DNA of 64,000 bases, from the NCBI GenBank assembly GCA_021234155.1, contig JAJEKV010000021.1:17841710-17905709 (forward strand), in the 5' to 3' direction. This document shows positions 1 through 10,547 of the stretch, piece by piece. The DNA comes from Isoetes taiwanensis (taxonomy: Eukaryota > Streptophyta > Lycopodiopsida > Isoetales > Isoetaceae). The notes below the pieces were generated by a model that made no database searches, was not told the origin of the DNA, and saw only the letters and a program-made list of their open reading frames with translations. Every line of letters begins with the position of its first letter. Position 1 is the first letter of the stretch. The position numbers and the translations under genes are program-made.

Positions 1-114
1 GTCGTATAAAACGCGTATTTCTGCCGTATAAAAATTTTTGTATTTTTTTTATGTACATATTATTTTGGTGCTCCAATCCAGATTTGAACCCATGAGCTCT
101 CAACTCCAAGCCTA
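1..114. repeat. direct repeat unit (copy 2 at 401-515)
   Basis: The first 114 bases recur almost exactly at 401-515, starting with GTCGTATAAAACGCGTATTT and ending in CCAAGCCTAG. The right part of each copy contains a minus-strand tRNA-like box B (TTTGAACCC read on plus), so the unit carries part of a SINE-like sequence. The first copy lacks the box A side that follows the second copy. The roughly 286 bases between the copies carry no recognisable gene. Confidence 0.8.
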
Positions 115-460
115 GTGTGATTGTTAGTTCTTTGATGTTTGGCTTTGTGTTAGGTTAAAGTAAGAAATTGTAGGTTTAAAGAAGTTAGGGCGACTGGAGG
201 ACCCAAGTTTGGAGGGGCTATAACTTTTTGTAGGTAGCTGGGATGAAGGCGAAAATGGCTCCATTGGATCGGGCGTACCCCAAATACCCTAGGACAGTCG
301 TTAGCTGGCAAAAAATAGTCAAGGAGGAGCCCCGAAAGTCAACTCGGGCGCCGCCTGCTTTTAGGCGACTCGGGATCATGGTAGGAGCGCGTATAATGCC
401 GTCGTATAAAACGCGTATTTCTGCCGTATAAAAATTTTTGTATTTTTTTTATGTACATAT

Positions 461-535
461 TATTTTGGTGCCCCAATCCAAATTTGAACCCATGAGCTCT
501 CAACTCCAAGCCTAGGTGCCTACCACCACACCAAG
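461..535 (-). repeat. tRNA-derived SINE-like head
   Basis: Read on the minus strand, this stretch has a box A-like segment (GGTGTGGTGGTAGGC) and, about 35 bases later, a box B (GGTTCAAATTTGG), followed by a CACCA-like end. This is the internal polymerase III promoter layout of a tRNA-derived SINE. It does not fold as a clean tRNA by eye, so I do not call a functional tRNA gene. Confidence 0.5.
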
Positions 536-626
536 CTCTCTCTTGAATATAATATATAGTGTTTCATATATTTCTTATACACATATAGTACTCTATTTCT
601 CTGCATAGCAACTTTTATATAAAAAG

Positions 627-692
627 GCACTATGGGGTCTTGAACCCCTGACCTTCTGCACCCAAGCCAACACCTTTACCAATAAGCCAACT
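627..692 (-). repeat. second tRNA-derived SINE-like head
   Basis: On the minus strand this has box A TTGGCTTATTGG (rc of 679-690) and box B GGTTCAAGACC (rc of 636-646) at tRNA-like spacing, and ends GGGGTTCAAGACCCCATAG. It is a tRNA-like module of a different sequence from the one at 461-535. It could also be a degenerate tRNA pseudogene. Confidence 0.5.
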
Positions 693-793
693 TCTTTCGT
701 GACGGCATATGATACTTTTTCTAGTATTTATAGTGCATCTACTTTCCTATTTAAATTAGAGGCGTGCTTTTGGTAAACCCACGAAGTGGAGGC

Positions 794-887
794 GCCATAG
801 CCGCCGGAGCAAGCTCTCTCGCCATAGCCGCCGGAGCAAGTTCTCTCGCCATAGCCGCCGGAGTAAGCACTCTTGCTATAGCTACGG
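794..887. repeat. 27-bp GC-rich tandem repeat, about 3.5 copies
   Basis: Units start at 794, 821 and 848 with GCCATAGCCGCCGGAG followed by a variable tail, and a partial fourth starts at 875. The block is much more GC-rich than its AT-rich surroundings. No reading frame or family was recognised. Confidence 0.85.
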
Positions 888-899
888 GATAGTCAACCG

Positions 900-3404
900 G
901 ATAACTGTTAACCATATATAAAGCTAGTATCCCCTAGGAATAAACCGACCAAATGACACGACGTAATCTAGCAAGTCCGGCCAACTTGTTATGATAACAT
1001 CAACTCACTTGGTGGGACTAATTCTAGAATTTAATTAACGACAGAGCAACTCTCTAGAATAGCAGCATGTGTTATATCCTTGGATATTCTTAGGCGACGA
1101 TAATAATGTCCAGTTATCGGCGTTCCTCGATCCATAACTTTAATTATTTTTCCTTTGGTAGATGCCTTGATAACACAATTTCTTCGGCCCTTGCCATGAT
1201 TCAGTCCATACTACATTCATATGCTTTATATTAGACCTTATTCGACGTTATATAAGTAATGTTTTATACACATATTTATAATTAACGTTGTCTCTCTCTA
1301 GTGTCAACCTTGACTCGTCTCATTTAATAGAAAGGATTTCTTTTCGCCCCACCAACTAGGGACTGCCATGCAGCACCCCTCTAGACCATGGGTAGCTTTA
1401 ATCCTACCATCCCTCACTACTTCTTCCCAATGGACGTGTTCTTTTTATGGACCATTTTCCCAGACCACGGTACAACTCTGTAATGCGTAGTGAGTGCTTG
1501 TGTTGGAACCCCCACAATATTGTCAACACTTTGTGCCAAACTTCACCATCTATATGGATGTCATTAATCATCTGTACCACACGCCTGTCAAAGTCACAGC
1601 AGTCCACCCTCTTTTAGAGTTGTTCTCCCGTACAATCCAATGCCACCCAACCATTGTTGATTACTCACCTCCTTCTAGGGTATCCAGATATTTCCAACCA
1701 TTCCTTTAGTGCCCAAATGGCATTAAGTTCCACAAATGAACTTACATATTCCAAGGGGTTATGTGAACATCCCAAAGGACAGTACCACCCAAAGACCCCT
1801 CAAGATAGGCCTCCTCTATTACGAGATCTTGTGTTCAAGTCTCTGGGGGTCCGTCATATGTCTTCGTGGACGCTGCCAATGTGGCATGACATATAAATGC
1901 TATCTACCTATCTATCTATTTATTAAAAATATCCTTGGTGAATTCAATTCACCATCTTGTCTTAGGACATGGAGGTCTTCTTAAGCCATGCACCAAATCT
2001 TTAAGGAGTTTTTCAGCTCTCGCTGCCTTTCAAGCCGCAAGTCTACCTTTGTATATTAGCAATGACCACCCTTCATGTTAGATAGTAACCTTTCTATCCA
2101 GATTGCTAAATATCATGCATCAGGGTCCTTTATTTCGTCAATATGTTTTCTACGTCTATGGCCGATTTTCAGTATTCTGGCCCTTATATCTGCCACATCG
2201 TATACAAATCATCCTTTAGTTGTGATCTATATTCAGTAGAGTCACCAATCCAATTACTCCTTTACGTATCCGTTAACCGTCTTGTGCCTTCTAAGCCGCT
2301 ATTATATGGCCCTTATATTGTAAACCTACCTATCATTGGGGGTTATAATCCAACATTGTCCTACATCCTGGAAATGTTACTCATTACATTTCTCTGTCAT
2401 GATGTCATGCTGCTGTTCTGGCATTCCCAATGACTTGACATCCGCATTTAAGCCATAGTCATGGCCTAAGAGCGGGTGAGCCTTCGTATAAATCGTGAAT
2501 TACCTGGAGTCATCAAGGTGCTTGCCTTGTACTTTGTGAGCCTTTCTACAATTATCTATGTTGAGACAACATGGACTTGTATCCATGTTCGAGTCCTATA
2601 TATATCCTAACTTATACCTCCATGTAACCCATGGCGTCACCTCTGCCTGATCTAGGTATGGATCATGTGGGAAAGCTAGTTTTGGGTGTCTATTCAAGAC
2701 ACATTTTAACTTTTAGCATGTAACTCCTATTTGATACCCACTACCTTAAGCTTTATTTTATTGGCCGTTGACATTTACTTCAAGTGCCAACTACCACATC
2801 ATACCCTAGCATGCAACGGATTGATCGTCCTTTGCACATTTCGAACGTATCTCCAGACCCTCCATCAGTAACTTAGGGATACGCTCGTCTTTCTCTCCTA
2901 ATGTCACCACCTAGATTACCTCTCCAGCATGTTTATCGTATGTGTACATGCTATGTGCATAACAAACATATATCCTCATCCCACAATGCTAGAGTTCTGC
3001 TCTAACTTAGCTGAAATCCCAAATGGGCAGGGGCCAACTCTATGTTGGACTTGTACATGCTGATGTATTCACATGTGCAGGCCAGTAAGCAGTACGTGAC
3101 CTGCCCATGTATGGAGGGTTGCTGATGGCCCGACTTTTCCAGTTTTATCTTATCTACATCTGTTACCTTTTTGTTACGGTGATGTTTGATATCGGACTTC
3201 AGTCCTTAAACCTTCTTATGATAAGTATGTCAAATGCACCTTGGTGCTTAAACTCTTCTATGTTTTAAGCTTTCATGCTATTACCTTTGGAAATAAGGAA
3301 TTACCTTCCTTTTTATGTATACTTCCTTCTATTGCAGTTTTCGATTAAGCTGTCATTTGTTTAACTAACCCCAATCTTTGAGGACAAAGATTATTTTTCT
3401 AAGA
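900..3404. other. decayed sequence, probably internal region of an old LTR retrotransposon
   Basis: There is no reading frame above 100 codons and no recognisable protein motif. Because it lies directly upstream of a polypurine tract and LTR start at 3405-3417, it is probably the ruined polymerase end of a Ty3/gypsy element, but this is inferred from position only. A short (CTAT)n tail behind a TGCCA-ATG-TGGCA hairpin lies at about 1875-1920. Confidence 0.4.
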
Positions 3405-6300
3405 GGAGGAGGAGAATGTGGCGTTCCATGTATTTATACGGTATAACGATAAATAAGTGACACGTCACCCAATAAAGGTACGCCACCATGGAGTATCTTA
3501 ACCTAAGGGGTTGACCTAAAAGGGATGAATTTAAACTTATGGTACTTTAACCCCGTACATAAACTATAATTTTCCCATGGGATTATGCCATAGTTCCAAA
3601 GGTTTCTACCACAGTCCAAGGCCTTTTCTAAAGGTTCCTTCAGTTAATTTGCGTTTCGCCATGTTTTGTCACACCTAACCTATTTATCTTAAGTTAGCAT
3701 GTCAACCTCAACTTTTGATTCCTTTGAATGTTGTCGTCTTTGGCTCCCTCATAATGAAGCGGAGGCACTAAAACCCCCCGGTCTTCTAATAGGAAAATCC
3801 AATGTTTCAATCTTCGTTGGTAACCGCCATATGATTATCCAATTCCTTGCCCTCTTAAGAGTTTCAAAGTCATAATCTCTAACGGGTCTATGCCCTAAGG
3901 AAACGGATCCTCCAGCTTCTATACGTACCTAGAATTGTTCACTTGGCGTGTAGGGTAACTCTTCGATTATATGGACTACTGGTCTATATAATCTTAACCG
4001 TTCTGATCAATACACCTCGTCTTGATTTTATCGGAACTTGGAATTCCTATGTACTGCCCTCTTCTTGGTTACCCCTAAAGGTATAATCGCCAAAGTCATC
4101 GTACTCCTTCTTATCTTCCATCAGGGGACGCGATATTCTTATATATCTTTTCATTCCCAAAACCAAATAAATGCTCTTAGCTTATAACGTTGAACTAATA
4201 CATTGGTATCTAGAACCTTTGAGTAGTTAAGCTCTCATTATCGGTTATTCCAATACCGTTCCAACCATCCTCGGGATGTTTTTGAACGTAACATCACCGT
4301 ATATGCTAGACTTACTCTAGCTATTCTCACTCATTTAAACTTTTCTCATCTTCCTTAGTACGACGTATCTATGATCATTCGGATAACTTGAATGCTTATC
4401 TCTGGTAAAGCATACCTAACCCAATATCCTTGTATATAAGCATATCATTATGCTTCTTCTGTAAACATTGTCACGTAATATGCCACCAGCCCATGCAATT
4501 TAATATTCTACCATCTTCCAATATGACATACATCTGGATGTCACAATCGACATCTTTGATATCCTCGCTAGTGTAGTATGTAATACTACTAAATCCTTCA
4601 AACATCCGAAACCACTACGTTGTTATTATGAGATATAGTAACATGTGTGCACCAACCCTAACTCTAGACTCATATATAATTCGTTGACGTAGCCCCTAGA
4701 TGCTTCTCCTATATATGCTGTGGATTTCACACCACACCTTCTAGACTCTCTATCCTTAGGTTGCCTTGGTCTGCACGCTCTAGTCATAAATTCCATAGGG
4801 GCACATGCCACCCTAAGTTCCTAGTGGACATACTTAATGTCTACTATAGGAATTCTTATCTTCATTACCTCCGTATTCATATATGTGAACTAAAAGTTCT
4901 AGTATATACCCTATCTTTTTCTAGTTATGTTCCTAGTAAATGGTCCTAATACACATCTACCAACGCGGAACTACTCCTCGGGATGCACACACGATACCAA
5001 GTCCAGAGCACATCCTCCTTGGCCAGATGTTCATTGGATGCCTCCCTTCTTCATATTCCAGGCTTTGGTCTCTTCAAAGTGTCCCTCCAAACTCTCTATA
5101 TTTGAAATGTTGTTTACAACAACTTTCAAGCACCTCTTGTCTCCCACTTGTCGTGTGGGTACATTACTTGCCTTCCTAATGTATCATTGGTTCAACGTCA
5201 ACTTTCCTTCATAGAATAAGCTTCGCCAGAGCTCCAACATACTTTGTAGCTTTCAGACGGTTGCACCTTTTGCTAGCAATTGTCGTCTTCCATTCTAGCA
5301 GTCTTATAGAATGCTTATTCACCCTTCGCCCGTCGATTCGACCTCAGCTCTCTTCAGCTTGTGGGAAAACTACGTTCCACACTATTGTCCAGTCTCTTAT
5401 CTGGCGTCTACATAACCCCGGCCGACATAGGATCTGGCCATTTCCTTAATTTTCAACCTGCATAAGGATCATGCATTTGACCAACGTTATTAAGTGTATT
5501 CACGTGCCTACGTGGTCTTCTTAGTCGTCTATAATCTTGCGTCTTTGTTTCACACCTCAGGAACATCAATCTCTTTACCAAACACAATATATGTGTAATT
5601 TTATAATCCATAATTTATGGATCAACATCCTCATACAACATTATTCTCTACCGTTCCACGAATCATACCTCGCTTCACGTAGCAATAGCTATACAATGTC
5701 GAGTCGACATTCTATGCCTGCACCATCATGGTCGAAACCTACACTTTTAAAGTGTTTTCCCTCTCAGGAGCTGGGTACTTATAATCCAGTTTCCACCTTA
5801 GTATAGTACCTCCTTAACATGGTCTAGTAGATAATCATAAACCACTTCTCCATCAGATATATCGTGCTATATCTAGTCTCCTTCTACATTGAATAGCAAT
5901 CTAGATGCCGCATCATACATCAATCCTCGTAATTTTTAGGTCCAGTATTTCACTTACATACCAAACAGCGTCATACCAATTTTTTCTCGAGTATCCATCC
6001 AAAATAGAGACATTGCAACACTCCTTATTCCCAACATTCAGCACTTCTACTTCAAATAGGAGCCCGGGACTTCCTCAGTCATCACCATCTAACCGGCTCA
6101 GGGCAGACCACGCATGGTTTCAATGCGTCCGCCGTGGACACCATAGTCACAACTGGCCTTCTGTGATACAGGACGATTGCATAGCCATAGCACTGCCGGA
6201 TAGCGACCGGGGCGGTACCAATGACGTCGAATGTATATGTCAGCTGTACCTGTGCCCCATAACTATAAGAGTGTCTGTATGTGTGATAAATTTATGAAAA
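3405..6300 (+). mobile_element. remnant 3' LTR of a chromovirus (start at 3417; end uncertain)
   Basis: A purine tract (AAGAGGAGGAGGAGAA) ends at 3416 and is followed by TGTGGCGTTCCATG. The two better-preserved LTR starts at 7048 and 8286/19804 read TGTGACGTTCCA, so this is a third, older member of the same LTR group. I cannot find its right end. About 1.6-2.8 kb of non-coding sequence follows, with only short chance reading frames. Confidence 0.55.
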
Positions 6301-7034
6301 TAACAATAAAATGAATAAGTAAATCAAATATAAGAATATCGGGACGCCTGGTAAATAATTATACATCTGTCCTCATATGACTGTAATCTATGCTAAAGAT
6401 AGAGAGTGTGAGTGTGGAAACATTAAAAATAATCGAAAGGAGCAAGTTATTAAACACATAATCAAATATAATGGAAGGGGATAAGTATGTATCTAAGGGA
6501 ATAACGAGACTTAGCTAATGTTATAACAAGGTTATGAGAAATAAATAAAGAACGTCTGTCTGTAATTAATATTAACGTATATAGTTTAAAATGGAATATA
6601 CAGTACAATATATAATTCTATAAAAGGGTAACTATAAATGTCAGAGGCATCTAAACACTCACAATAGCAATATATGAGTTGTTAAATTTGTACCAAAATA
6701 GGAAAAACGAAATTTAGATCCAAAATTACATTAAGCCTGGCTGTAATAAAATCACTTGTAAAGTGAAGGGAGAATATATAGTGGCATATACACAGAACTT
6801 AATATGATTAGAATGACTTTCTATAAACAGTGCGAGGTTAATAACTCTGTATTATAATATATAATCAGTTACCTCTATCTATAGACAGAATGCTTTCAAA
6901 AATAGATAGAGTGTGAACTCGTCACCACGGATGAAACAATGAGACTTCCACAAACTTTGACTGTTCACTTTTGACAGTCCTAAGCGATGATCATCAACAA
7001 CAGTAGTCTTGATGCTGAGGACAACATCATTTTT
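6300..7034. other. non-coding 3' internal stretch of the older chromovirus
   Basis: This is AT-rich sequence without a supported gene. Its last 30 bases (GATGCTGAGGACAACATCAT then a purine tract) closely match the sequence just before the 3' LTR of the nested element near 19770-19800, so it is the untranslated 3' internal end of a related element. Confidence 0.5.
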
Positions 7035-8285
7035 AAGGTGGGGAGAATGTGACGTTCCATGCATTTATACAATATACGTATGCACGCCGGGACACGTCAC
7101 TAGGACATAAGGGGGTAATTGTCTAAGTGGGAGTCGACCACAATGGTTTTATTTAGCTATGTTAATAAATCCATTGTGGATAATTATAAAGTATATAGCC
7201 TAATTACCCTAATTAAGCTAAATTAGTTAATTAGCACCAACAAGGGGGTGCCACTTGGCCCAAATCGATTGGGCAAGGCATGGTTTCCATTTTGGACACC
7301 CAAATTAGGGCTTTTGTGCCCCAATTCGAATTAGGAGCAGCTGGAGATGGAGGAGAGGAGCTGCTGAGCGCCCAAGGAGCAGTTGAGTGCCCAAGGACTA
7401 TTGCTGAGCGCCCAAGGAGCAGCTGAGCGTCCAAGGACTGTTGTTGACCCCCCGAATCGCCAGACACCCACTAGCTTCCACTGCCACCCTAGTTACAGCA
7501 AGATGGAAGCACCCCACGATAATGGTTCCAGCCGAAACACTGGTTAGTGGTAGTTTAACTTGCAAATTGTAGAATAATACTCTAGTATTCTTTTCTGGCT
7601 AGTTTTGGTTGAGATTAACCCTTCTTTGGTAATTAGGAATACTTTTCAATTATGAATGATGCTCTGTTATGGAATGGTCGATGTCTCTATGAGTTAGTTC
7701 AGTAGTTCCAGTAAACAGGGAATAAAAGGGGGGTAGAGGCCTCTGAGCTTGAGTATAGAATGCTCCTAGTACTTCCCTTAACACCCTACTAGTTGCGGCC
7801 TGTGTACAAGAGCCCATCGGGTCATAGACGCTATGGACTGGCTTAGCACCAGACAAGGAACACAGTGGTGAAGTGGGGGTGGGGTCTTGCACGAACATAA
7901 AAGGCTCCTGAGACTCCTACAGTGGGCTAGGCCTGATAGCCGGTCACGTAGAGGGCCGGGTATGGGTCTGACACTCCCTGGGTGTAGAGGTGTGACCCGT
8001 ATGGGGCACCTTGCACTTTGAGTAGATTTAGGGTGAGTAAGTCGGGTACGGATGCGGGGGTCGCTGATGCGGCACGTATTCTCTAGCTCACCCATGGAAC
8101 CACTGTGATTCTGGAAGGGGACGCTTCCCTGACCTGCCTCATCGGACCGGGGCTTCATGAACCCTGGAGTAGGCTCAGCAGGGTGATGCCTCGAGCCTGC
8201 GTCTCCGGAAGGCTATAGCGAAGCCATAGCGTGAATTGACCCATCTATAAAGTGTGCACAGGAGGGGGGGGATGGAGTGGACAAC
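7035..8285 (+). mobile_element. older chromovirus 3' LTR, left part (interrupted)
   Basis: A polypurine tract (AAGGTGGGGAGAA, 7035-7047) is followed by the LTR start TGTGACGTTCCATGC at 7048. The LTR runs to 8285, where a younger chromovirus is inserted, and resumes at 21453. Joined length is about 1.66 kb, close to the younger LTRs (1.64 kb). The sequence at 8247-8285 matches 9503-9540 inside the younger LTR, so the younger element landed in a homologous LTR. Confidence 0.8.
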
Positions 8286-9925
8286 TGTGACGTTCCAGGA
8301 TAGTATACGGTCCCAGGACGTATACTGTACTGCCTCGTCACGCGTACACGCCACCCCGACTGACGCGTACGCCAACGTGTAGCTAGGTTAGTAGCCCTAG
8401 GGGGCAACGTGTAAGGAGTGTGCATTTATTAATGTGCACATTCACTTAGGTGCACATTTCCCCATATGGCCACTTGATACCAAGTGGGCCACACCCATAA
8501 GTGCAATTAATGTGCACATTCTCCAATGTGCACATTCATTAATGTGCACACATTTCCATGTGGGCACATTTGGCCACCTAAGCCTTAAAGGCAAGTGGGC
8601 CCATTTCCAATTATCCCACATGCCAAAAGGGGATAATTGGAAACCCTAGCCACCCCCCTTGTCTATATAGGGTGGGAAACCCTAACTTGCCCATTTTCGT
8701 TTCTAGGGCTTTAGAACTCTGTTTTGGCTGTCTCAACAGCCAAAACCGCCTCCCAGACTCTGCCTGGGAAAATTGCACCCTTAGTTTCCCTTGTTCGAGC
8801 GTTTCAGCAGGATGGTCGAGCTCAGGTCCGGAGGAGCCCCTCAAGGATCAGGTATTTGGCCAATTAGATAGTCTAAACCCTATTTTAGTCATTGAATCAG
8901 TAGGTTTAGCCTATTAAATTGCCCATAGCAGCCTTCTAGATCTCTAGGCACCAGTCTCTAACTAAAGAACCTAACTCTATGAGTAGATTAGATATAGTTC
9001 TTTAGTTCTTTTGTGATGTTATGGATGATGTCTCTCTATGAACTCCTTGTATTGGGAAGGGGGGTAGAGACCCAAAGCTTGGTAGTTGATGCTCCTAGAG
9101 TACCCTTTCTAGCACACTGTAGATTCGGCCTGTGTACAAGAGCCACGTCTGGTTGTGGGTGAAGGGGCCAGACTGGCTAAGAAGGAGGTTCATGTCCTGA
9201 CTCTTGAACGATCCCTCTGGTGTGTAAAGCCTACCAGGGATCATTGTGACTAGGTCTGATGGCTTGTCACTGCGTGTGGGCAAGGCATGGGCTCGACACC
9301 CGTGAAGTGGTGTTCACTTTCCAGTGGGTTCAGTCGAACAAGGGCAGTGGCCCTCTAGTCACCTTGAGTCAGCATGTAGATCTCTGGAGGGAGTGATCCC
9401 TACCTGCCCCATCGGAACTGGGAGGATGAACCCAGGAATAGCCCTTTTGGCTATGCATCCGGCGGGCTACAGTCAGGTCCCGACACTTTTCAGCCTACTC
9501 TGCAAAGTGTGCACAGGAGGGGCGGATGGAGTGGACAACCCTTTGCCATGTTCATATGCCAGCCAAATCCATTGCCATGAATTCTGTCTGCAATGAACTC
9601 TGGAGACCCAAGCCGTCAGTCATCCCCTTGAGTCTGAGCCTTGGGTAGGACTTCCCGTATGTATTGTGCTCACCTTGTTTATGCAGATGTGATGGACCAC
9701 CCTTCGAGATGGATATGTGCTTATGTTATGTACTGACATGTATGTTTACGCTTCCGCAGCTAGGTTGAGGGAGACGGGGTAAAATGACCCCTTCACTCTT
9801 CCCACTGGAACCCGTCATGGTTGCAGTGTCATGTGGAGGGCCCTGTATCGGCACGGAGCTGGTATGGGGGATGAACTCCTGTTTGTATACGGTGGGGGCA
9901 CCGTATGCGAGTAGGGGACGTCACA
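8286..9925 (+). repeat. 5' LTR of the H3-carrying chromovirus
   Basis: This is a 1640-bp LTR, nearly co-linear with the 3' LTR at 19804-21447. The U3 part holds many TGTGCACA palindromes (8430-8560). A TATA box lies at 8664-8669, flanked by AAACCCTA telo-box-like motifs. It ends GGGACGTCACA and is followed after one base by the primer-binding site. Confidence 0.95.
8661..8670 (+). promoter_or_regulatory. LTR promoter TATA box (GTCTATATAG)
   Basis: TATATA lies inside the 5' LTR, followed by GGTGGGAAACCCTAAC. Its counterpart in the 3' LTR lies at about 20180-20190. Position within the LTR and the AAACCCTA motifs on both sides suit a plant pol II promoter for the genomic RNA. Confidence 0.6.
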
Positions 9926-9926
9926 G

Positions 9927-9938
9927 TGGTATCAGAGC
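9927..9938 (+). other. primer-binding site, initiator tRNA-Met
   Basis: TGGTATCAGAGC lies one base after the LTR end CGTCACA. This is the standard complement of the 3' end of plant initiator tRNA-Met used by most plant LTR retrotransposons. It fixes the 5' LTR boundary and the element orientation. Confidence 0.95.
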
Positions 9939-10132
9939 TATGTTCTTGGAGACCAAGAGCAAAGCACTGGCCATATTTCCAGTAGACTAACTTGATAGGA
10001 TCCTTAAACCTCGAAAAATAGGAAATTTTTTTTCTCATTTTTTTTAGTTTTACTAAGCTAGTAACAGTTAAAATAAATGAAAACATAAAAATATTAAGAA
10101 TTGGTGAGCCAACATCCAAAAAGTAGGGTGAC

Positions 10133-10167
10133 ATTTTCATTTTCGGGCTGGGCGCAACGTGTGAGAC
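10133..10167 (+). repeat. half copy of the 67-bp hairpin repeat
   Basis: Only the right arm is present (ATTTTCATTTTCGGGCTGGG onward, then CGCAACGTGTGAGAC). The full repeat occurs at 10300, 11941 and 12140. Confidence 0.8.
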
Positions 10168-10299
10168 ATTCAGCTTAGACACCAAAAAGTTGTAAACTAC
10201 AGTGAAATAACTTGATAATTCTAATTTTAAGCTAAGAATCAGTAGAATTAGCATGTTACATGTTCAAAAAGTACAAAATTTAGTAGTGGGCCCCACCAT

Positions 10300-10366
10300 G
10301 TCTCACACGTCGCGCCAGGACAGGAAATGACTTTCTCATTTTCGGGCTGGGCGCAACGTGTGAGAC
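10300..10366. repeat. 67-bp hairpin repeat, copy 1 (upstream of the H3-like gene)
   Basis: The arms GTCTCACACGTCGCGCC and GGGCGCAACGTGTGAGAC pair almost perfectly, with the inner part (GGAAATGA against TCATTTTC) extending the stem. It lies about 140 bases upstream of the TATA box of the H3-like gene. The same unit recurs upstream of ORF2. Confidence 0.9.
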
Positions 10367-10440
10367 CTTGCTTAATTAGGTGTTTTAGATGCTTTAGGCA
10401 ACCCAAAAAGGTAGTTAAAAGTTGACCTAAAAATTGGCCC

Positions 10441-10450
10441 CTATAAATAG
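10441..10450 (+). promoter_or_regulatory. TATA box of the internal H3-like gene
   Basis: CTATAAATAG lies 98 bases before the first ATG (10548). The intervening leader is GC/CT-rich (CTCCCAATTTCGCGTCC) like a plant 5' UTR. A consensus TATA box at this spacing, far downstream of the LTR promoter, suggests the H3-like gene has its own promoter. This is inference; no transcript is visible. Confidence 0.6.
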
Positions 10451-10547
10451 ACCTAGACCCCTCCCAATTTCGCGTCCTTCCTTAGAACTTTGCTCGTGCT
10501 CACCAAGGCGATCTTCGGGCGCTTAGCTCCGATCGACAAACTACCAA

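Noticed and set aside
461-692. functional tRNA genes
   Set aside because: Box A and box B are present but the full cloverleaf and anticodon arm are not convincing, and partial copies repeat nearby. A SINE origin is preferred.
1-6300. host protein genes from short frames
   Set aside because: Frames are 60-130 codons, on both strands, without motifs or consistent splice signals.
8430-8560. LTR TGTGCACA repeats as a separate regulatory array
   Set aside because: They occur identically in both LTRs and are part of U3. Without expression data no specific function can be claimed.
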